This document shows, piece by piece, positions 57,410-64,000 of a DNA stretch of 64,000 nt. This DNA is from Temnothorax longispinosus (Eukaryota > Arthropoda > Insecta > Hymenoptera > Formicidae), in NCBI RefSeq assembly GCF_030848805.1, contig NC_092361.1:22651406-22715405 (forward strand), given 5' to 3'. Below the pieces are notes generated by a model, which worked only from the letters and a program-made list of their open reading frames with translations, was not told where the DNA came from and searched no databases. Each line of letters begins with the position of its first letter. Within the stretch, counting starts at the first letter, position 1. The position numbers were made by a program, and so were the translations under genes.

Positions 57410-60400
57410 CATATTATGCGGCTCCAGCTATTTATACCAAAACTCCATGGAATACGTAATAACCGTAAACTGATTTTTTGGCACCGCTACTACGAGAAAA
57501 CTGGGTTGAGAGACTCTGGACATGAAGAACGAAAAGAATATGTTTTCCATTTCATTTGTCGCGTACCGCCAGACATGATATTACTACCGTCCAAACAATT
57601 TGTTTTAAAATAAACTTATTGCAAAGATATTTATTATAATATTAAATGTCTATTACAAATATGTAGATGAAAGAATAACATAATTATAAAAATTTATTTC
57701 TGTATTTTTGTATTTTAGATTGGTGTACGTATTTATTGCTGAGTTATTATGAAAAAGTATCAATTTTAATCATTGAAATTGATAATTTTATCAAGTAATT
57801 TTTAATATAAAATTTAAAGGTACGTGAAAATTTACCGTGAAATTAAACGTAAACATGGAATTAAACGTGTATCGAACATGAAGTAAAATATTCCTTGCGT
57901 GGTCGATTTCCATATGCTCCATATATCTGAGATGTGTCTATATGTGGAACAAGTAGAAATGCCAAACTATCGATGAAAGCTCGCGAGAGAGAAAGAGAGA
58001 GTTCTAAACTTATCAAACCCGGCGGGAGTAGGGTAGCTGCCTTCGTTGCATTACGCATCCCCGCCATTTTCATTCTCTTTTCTCCGTTCCTTCTTTTCTT
58101 CGCAGCAGCACGCCTTCGTGGCCGGACCATATGGCCTGGTGCGTATCGGCAATCAAGCGCCAACGTCTTGTGGCAAAACTCGAACCCGTTCCATAAGGAA
58201 CAGCGACGATTTTCTCCGTGGTCGATAATCCCTACAGCTTCTCAGCATCTCTCGCTGCTCTTTTTTGCACGTCATCACTGGTGGCTTCCCATTAGACAGC
58301 TCACATAATGCGTACTTTTTATACCCGAGAGCTCTCAGGCCCCGACTGCTTAACATAACATCGGATTCTTGTATAATTTCTCCGGCGGGGGAGGGAGGGG
58401 AGATAAAACTCATTACCTATTAATTTATTTATTTATTCCGGCTGTGATACGTGCACATTTTCGCAACAGTCACGGAGAAAAAAAAAGAAATATTTGATTT
58501 ACCTTTCAAAAGTATCAAAGTATAGTAGCGAATAGGCGACCTCAACGTGTTTGAATAACATACTTCGGCCGCCAGTTACCGAAACTCGATGGCCGTTAAA
58601 GTATGTGTTAATTACTTTTCATAATTGCAACTTCATCTCGAGCATGCAAGAAGACGTAAGTTTCGTCTTACTTAATTTACAAAGCTACGCGAATAATATC
58701 GCAAATCTTACACGCGAAGCATCCAACATTTTACATTTTTAATAGATCTCATGTTTTTATAAATAAATGACGGGCACTCCGTTTAATCCGTCTATTAACA
58801 AAATATAATGAAAGAGACGCACACGGGAGTCTTTCCTGCATTCATATTGTGCGATGTTTACTACTGTAACTGATTTTTTGATAAAGTCCTCTGATTTCGT
58901 CTTCCATTTACGTGTCCATTCGATAGACGTCGGAGAAGTCACGTAACGAGAGAGAATCTTTATACATGAGCCGGTCTCAAAGTCCCTCCGCCGACTAACA
59001 ACTTATCGAATTTTTGCATCAATTATATCAGATAAGATTTCTTAATTATTTATTTAATTACTCGCTCCGCCTTCTCAAGACGCTCCGCTCTTTTCGTTTT
59101 AACTATAGATACGGGCAAAATTATACTTTCGATGGGGAAGAGATGCAGAAGCGAACGCGCTTATTATGCATACTATCTTGCATCCTCCGGACGCCGATTC
59201 CGACAACGTATATATAGTAATTAGTTAATTATGTGGGCAGCTTATTAGGGCTCCATTGACATCGGGACTGAAGTTATCGCTCTAATTTACCCTAAAGCTA
59301 TCGATCCATTTCGTGTTAAATTAAGAAGCTGAAAGGGATCGGCGCGCCAATAAAAGAGATAGCCCCTCGCGATGAACAATAAAATTGCCAATTTGTGTCT
59401 GACAATGTCGACCGGTATAGTCGACTCGTTCCGCGTGACCGTGGATTTCGACAACCTCCCTCGAAATGATAATGATGATACTTGCTTCGTGTTCTTTACA
59501 AATAGGGGTTTTTTTTCCGTTAAAGCACATCAGGCCTTGTTTCATTCGTGTAATGTGCTTCGTGCGATCTAAATCTAAGATATGAATTTACGTACCATCA
59601 GGAAAATGAAAGAAAAGAACGTCGTAAGTGAGCCATCCGTTATTCTTGCGGTGACAGTAATGATTCTATCGTGGTTTAGCGAGAAAGGATTATCTAAAAT
59701 AGGCACGCGATTACGCGGGAAAATAATTGCTCGAGAAAAATCAGCTAATTGATGATTAGCTCGTATACATACCTCTTATACTTTTGCGTGCATACTTGCG
59801 AAAGTATAATGTTTGTCAAATGCGGACGAGGAAGCAATAACGTCTATAAAATTACATATTACAAAAGTTGGTTAATTATTTGCTAATTACGGCGCTCAAT
59901 ATGGAATAGATATAGCAATGAAATTATCTATATTTCTTGCATTTCTATACTAATAACCAATCGTTATAGCGCAGTCAAGCATATCAGTAAATTATGTTTC
60001 CTGTTATGAAGATATTCTCATCTTGCGGACAATAATAGCAACATAAATAACATAAATAATAATAGCAAGAATATTTATTCAAAAGCCCCCTTTTTTACAT
60101 AACGTTCGCTTTGATAACGACGTGAAAATCAGTGATCAGTAAAACTGTCCGAGGAACCAGACACGAACGTTTCAGTATTTATATCCGCTGTCATACGTTG
60201 TGACAGAACAGGAAAGTGATGAACGAACGATGGATCGTACTTTTGCATACTCGAAGAGAATACTGCAGGGAGAATAGTTGCGATGTCGAAGTGTAGCCGA
60301 ATAGGTAAGCCGGAGTCGCGTATCGATCTGAGCGCTACTCTGTGGACCAACCCGAGCTAGGAGGATAGGGGGGTAAATAGGGGGACACGTTGAAGCGGCC

Positions 60401-60795
60401 ACTACTACCACGACTGCGTACCAGCATCCACACCCACCTTAAGAGCTGACACAAGTGCCTAGACTACCTACACAATCAGCTGTACTATCACCAGGAGCTA
60501 ACATGGACTTTCACGTCTTTGGAGCTATACAAGCGCCTCAAGCACAGGCTCGTTTGACGGCACACAACTATCACGCGAGAGCACATACGAGTCTTGCTCG
60601 TGCTAGTTTGTCCAGACGTGTACGTAGGCACTCGGCAGCTAGCATCGACATCCGCATCATCCCCTCCGCTCCGACCCGAGGCTGTCGCCAAGGACCTCCA
60701 GCCTCAAATCGACCCTGCCTCGTAGTCAAACCTACCCTACGTGGGTCCCGGTCGACCCTGGTTGCCAGGGTACAAGATGAAAGTGTAAGGGAGTA

Positions 60796-60826
<31 letters not shown>

Positions 60827-60939
60827 GAGGGGAGAAAGGAGTCGGGAGAGCAGGGCGTGTCGTTGCGTCTGCAGGGCTCCGAAGAAAAGGTTTGAAAACC
60901 TCTCTTTCCGTTACTTTCGCCACCCTCGTCCATTCTTAC
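57410..60939. other. Alternating patches, no gene called
   Basis: 57.62-57.93 kb is AT-rich, with a 9-bp-arm hairpin at 57758-57784. 57.95-58.40 kb, 58.55-59.6 kb and 60.1-60.8 kb carry overlapping frames on both strands without motifs. Donor-like sites: AGAAGAC|GTAAGT at 58656 and GAATAG|GTAAGC at 60304 (plus). A (AG)n run lies at 60803-60822. Confidence 0.4.
60803..60822. repeat. (AG)10 microsatellite
   Basis: AG run followed by GGAGGGGAGGGG, purine-only over about 35 bases. Confidence 0.9.
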
Positions 60940-61006
60940 CCTGGCACGCACCAGTGGCCCAACTTTTACCATTTCGCCGTCTGGCAGGATAATCTCCCAG
61001 TCCCAC
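60940..61006 (-). CDS. Possible minus-strand exon with start codon (MVKVGPLVRAR)
   Basis: On the minus strand the (GA)n tract at 61016-61051 reads as a long (CT)n run that leads into TCTCTCTGGATTATAG, a strong acceptor ending at 61007. The exon contains ATG at 60972 in GGCGAAATGG (good context), then exactly eleven codons, MVKVGPLVRAR, to GCCAGG|GTAAGA (end 60940, phase 0). Without the splice, the frame stays open to 60571 (133 codons, Arg/Ser/Leu-rich). A microsatellite can mimic a pyrimidine tract, so the acceptor may be fortuitous. Confidence 0.2.
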
Positions 61007-61015
61007 CTATAATCC

Positions 61016-61048
<33 letters not shown>

Positions 61049-61051
61049 AAG
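61016..61051. repeat. (GA)n microsatellite, about 36 bases
   Basis: GA run with one AAA interruption near the start, extending into GAGGAGGAGAAGAGAG. Confidence 0.9.
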
Positions 61052-61739
61052 AGGAGGAGAAGAGAGAACGAGAGAACGGAATCACGATTCCCTATCTGCC
61101 TCTGCGTCGACTCTTCTGTGTTTTCCCGGGAAAAGGGACCATCGTTATTTCAAACTTGCGCCGTGCAGGTGCCATGAGTTGTTTCACGTTAATGACATAG
61201 GTTAAAGCTGGAACTTAATGGAATCAAACTGAGAGAGAAAAAGTTATCGGCTCGTCGAGAGTGTATAAAATATATATATAATCGCTTACTAAAGTAACAG
61301 ACGAAAGTAAATTTCAATTCATATTATATTTTATTATTATATACGTCGCGATATTTTCCACGTTAATATATTGCCATTAAAATATCTGGGAATGTAATAT
61401 TAACCGATAAATTCACGTTGTTAAGCAATATAAAATAATATATAAAATAATATATAAAAATAATGAATTATTTTCTTTTTTATAACGTAATGTAACTGGT
61501 ATTCCCTAGTCGCCTATAATAGCGTATATTTATGTATTTATTTATAAAAGATTTATTATAAATCTTTTTGTTGCTTTTATTTAAAGGAATATATATTTCA
61601 TGACGCAAATGTAAGTTTTACGAATTAATGCTACATATTGTGAAATCCACAATAAATATTATCGTTCGTAATTCCTTTCGAAACAGTAATTGTGACAAGA
61701 TAAATACAGAATATATTGTAGTCAATGTGAATATACGTG
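61052..61739. other. AT-rich tract
   Basis: From 61.2 kb the DNA is A+T-rich, with a three-copy tandem of ATATAAAATAAT-like units at about 61427-61460 and a hairpin with 9-bp arms (AAAAGATTT / AAATCTTTT) at 61546-61568. No gene. Confidence 0.55.
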
Positions 61740-62219
61740 CTAATCTTCTCGGCTGCAAAACGTAGATAACCGCTGATTCATGTGTGTGTGGTGAATAAAC
61801 AAATATTGCCGAAACAACGTGTCGAATGTACATATAATGTGCTCGAACAAAAAGACGATGTTGATGTAGAATGCATTGCTTGAATGTCTTTCTCTTCCGT
61901 TCTCTCTTCCTCTCGCTCTCTCGCTCTCTCTCGTTCTCTCTTTTATCGTTATTATATTATATTGTACTCCTCCGAGACACAAGGCACTCTGCCTAAAGAC
62001 AGACTTCTCGAGTAGTCTTCCGCTAATAGCGTGGGCGTGGATGCAGGTGCAACATGCATATTGCAAAGGAATGGGCTCGTAAGTGGAGGGTGTACGAAAG
62101 GTGGGATTAAATTGCCCCTCGTAGACTCCAATCAGGGACGCTCGGGGAAAATTAGAATGAATGAGACTGCTCGTGGCTGGCAGCCGCGAATTAGACTTGG
62201 AGATTGTCGAACATGGCAT
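61740..62219 (-). CDS. Candidate ORF, 159 codons, unknown function
   Basis: A true ATG at 62219 (minus) reads MPCSTISKSNSRLPATSSLI... to a stop at 61740. Residues 1-90 are mixed and Cys-containing (YACCTCIHAHAISGR at about 54-68). Residues about 95-111 (ERTRESERARGRENGRER) are encoded by a CT-rich microsatellite at 61887-61944. The C-terminal part is AT-rich and hydrophobic-aromatic (INIVFLFEHIICTF). This is the longest ATG-to-stop frame seen. No domain recognised; the repeat-encoded middle argues for caution. Confidence 0.2.
   Translation of the reverse strand: MPCSTISKSNSRLPATSSLIHSNFPRASLIGVYEGQFNPTFRTPSTYEPIPLQYACCTCIHAHAISGRLLEKSVFRQSALCLGGVQYNIITIKERTRESERARGRENGRERHSSNAFYINIVFLFEHIICTFDTLFRQYLFIHHTHMNQRLSTFCSRED
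61887..61944. repeat. CT-rich imperfect microsatellite
   Basis: TCTC units interrupted by CG, TT and CC; about 58 bases, nearly all pyrimidine. Confidence 0.85.
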
Positions 62220-62773
62220 TGAAATGATGGCGATTGGGAAACTACGAATCGAGAATTAAGAGGCTATTTTCTTTCGCGTTTATTTTCGACGCATGAACGA
62301 ACCGCAGACTTCAAAGCAATCCCTGGCTTTGTGGTATGTAGCGTTATACGTACAGTTCAGTATTTAATTAATATCGTAGAAAAGGCTTAATTTTTTTTCA
62401 TGTTCGATTTGCAATCTGATACGAATATTTAAGCGAAATAACAGTAAGGAGATTTTAAATGTCGGCAGAAATAGGCAAGATCTGTTGTTTTGCAGCTCGG
62501 TGCCCTAATTATAGTGTTTCCATTTGAGATTGCATTACTTCACGTCAGCGTGATGCGTGTATTACGGTTATATCTATTATTTATTTTGGTATTTACCATC
62601 GAGCCGATCACAAATTACCTCATTCCCGATAATGAACTTGGTTCGTGGCGAAATCTCCTCCGACATTGAAAGGAATAGGGGCTGATAAAGTCGCTGGCAT
62701 AGGGAAAAAAGGCGCGTTTTTTTCTTCAAGCTACCAGGGATTACACGTCCTCCTACAAAGGACTATCGGCAAA
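62220..62773. other. AT-rich spacer
   Basis: Mostly A+T-rich, with no gene seen. The plus frame of the next entry is open from 62633 but has no ATG before 62774. Confidence 0.5.
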
Positions 62774-63004
62774 ATGACGAGGCGCGGGAGCGCTGGAAAG
62801 TTGGCAAAATCCGGAGTGCCGCGTCATAAAGATATGCTCGGCGAGTCGCTCGGGAGTCGGGCAGAAAGTATGAAATTGCTTATATTTTATAAAAGCGAAG
62901 GAGAATGGGAGGGAGGTCCTTGTGCGGCGCGAGAGATGAGGTGGTATCGACGGGCAAATAAAAAAGACGCGGCGAAGAAGGAGGCAACGTCTTCTCGTGA
63001 ATAA
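62774..63004 (+). CDS. Candidate small basic protein, 76 codons
   Basis: ATG at 62774 lies in GGCAAAATGAC, a near-ideal insect start context, and the frame runs to TAA at 63002-63004 (MTRRGSAGKLAKSGVPRHKD...). The product would be Lys/Arg/Glu/Ala-rich with no hydrophobic segment, ending ANKKDAAKKEATSSRE, which resembles a nuclear or nucleic-acid-associated tail in composition only. The strand is purine-rich, which keeps this frame and several minus-strand frames open (one of 138 codons without ATG). No family recognised. Confidence 0.25.
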   Translation: MTRRGSAGKLAKSGVPRHKDMLGESLGSRAESMKLLIFYKSEGEWEGGPCAAREMRWYRRANKKDAAKKEATSSRE

Positions 63005-64000
63005 ACAACGAGCATCGTACACGCCATGGTAACGTAGGCCGATAAAAGAACATGGACGCGCGCATAGCCGCCTGCATGTAGGGCTGGCATTCCGAAGGTG
63101 TGGCGCTCTTTCGTTGGTTGCGTCAAACGAAAGTCGGTTCGGAAAATTAGAATGTACAGATCGGATCAAGAGATTTAAGTAGGCGTTAAATTTTATTACG
63201 CGGGTAACGCCGTAACAAGCAACTAAATAGAACGAAACGGATCAAATTTATTTTAATGTTCACAAGATTCTAAAAAAAAAATGAAGAAGAGTACCCTTAT
63301 AAAAAAATATAAAAGAAGATTTTCAGTCGAGAAAAGCAGATATAGGATTGCACGCTCAACTGAATTTAAGATTAGAATGTCTATAATGACTCCTTTCTTT
63401 TATTCAATTTATTTAATTAATTCACAAGAGAGAGAGAGAGAGAAAGAGAGAGAGATTTCTAAAAATATTTGCTCTTATATATAATACTTGCTGCTCATAA
63501 TTATATATTTTTTAGAGGCGTATTCTACGTTCAAACAAGAGATTTAGCTACCTTATCAACCATATTATTACTGCCAACATGTCAGTGTTATTTTAAACCA
63601 AAACATTTCAGTTTAAAGTATATCCTAATGTTTATGTACTTTGCAGTCATATTTTGGCCGTATTCCAATTCAAACTTTCGCCAGCTGAGCGGTTAATGTT
63701 GCTTGCGCGGTTTAAATTACCATAATTCTGCTCCTTAAACTGTTATCGTTCTAATTATTAAATCCACGTCTCTACCGTATTACAATTTCGAAAATAGTAC
63801 AATTTCCTTAAATTTATTACTGAAATATTTTCTGCGAATTGAAATTGAAGATAATACGTTACTTAGTTATTTGTTCTTGCTATTAATATATCGACGATTT
63901 TTTATAATTACTGAAGTAATCACAATTCATCTCTTAAATAAAACTTTTTATGATTAGAAAAATATAACCAAACCTGCGATGTAAATCTCGCAAGAAATAC
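63005..64000. other. CpG-rich edge then AT-rich end
   Basis: 63.0-63.2 kb stays G+C-richer. The remainder is A+T-rich, with a GA microsatellite at 63427-63455 and no gene. Confidence 0.55.
63427..63455. repeat. (AG)n microsatellite
   Basis: AG run with one AAA interruption. Confidence 0.9.

Noticed and set aside
62753..63169. 138-codon minus-strand frame
   Set aside because: Starts at TTG, Arg/Cys/Phe/Pro-rich, and is the complement of a purine-rich strand; the plus-strand ORF with a strong start is more credible.
1..64000. CRISPR arrays, bacterial operons, rRNA genes, telomeric TTAGG arrays, well-known insect microRNAs
   Set aside because: Looked for by eye on both strands; none seen. A covariance-model scan would be the decisive check for RNA genes.

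Overview
This window looks like 64 kb of animal nuclear DNA, most plausibly from an insect and perhaps a hymenopteran such as an ant. The reasons are compositional. The background is strongly A+T-rich and broken by many 0.3-2 kb blocks of higher G+C in which CpG is abundant and not depleted. Dinucleotide and trinucleotide microsatellites are frequent, especially (GA)n/(CT)n. There are no dense ORFs, ribosome binding sites or operons, and there are short exon-like frames bounded by AG and GTRAGT. The species call is inference; nothing recognised fixes it.

No gene of known family could be named. The window is best read as a gene-poor intergenic or intronic tract with regulatory islands, and it may lie inside one or more large genes. 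All protein-coding entries here are candidates, built only from splice signals, start contexts and open frames, so confidences are low. Many G+C-rich blocks are open in several frames on both strands, which weakens ORF length as evidence; entries where only one frame is open are rated higher.

Layout. 0-5 kb is AT-rich with weak ORFs. 5.05-5.64 kb is a regulatory-looking block: (GA)10, an 8-bp-arm inverted repeat and a 20-bp palindrome holding a perfect CArG box. 9.7-10.0 kb has a 103-codon exon-like frame. 16-17.4 kb is microsatellite-rich. 18.0 kb has a candidate first coding exon with a hydrophobic segment. 21.5-22.3 kb supports a TATA / exon / intron / 40-nt start-codon exon model. 24.2-27.0 kb has ATGGCGGC motifs over short ORFs. 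27-32 kb is mostly AT-rich, with one 97-codon ORF. 32.9-33.8 kb has strong splice sites on both strands, including the longest open frame (minus). 37.4-39.5 kb and 42.9-45.9 kb are CpG-rich blocks. 46.39-46.52 kb holds a near-perfect foldback with TTAA ends. 51.97-53.04 kb is the best promoter candidate: TATA, an ETS-type site, three perfect CRE palindromes, an ATG-free first exon with a donor, and an inverted pair of a 12-mer found four times in the window. 54-63 kb alternates CpG-rich and AT-rich DNA with further ORF candidates and long GA/CT tracts. No rRNA, tRNA, CRISPR or intact transposon was seen.
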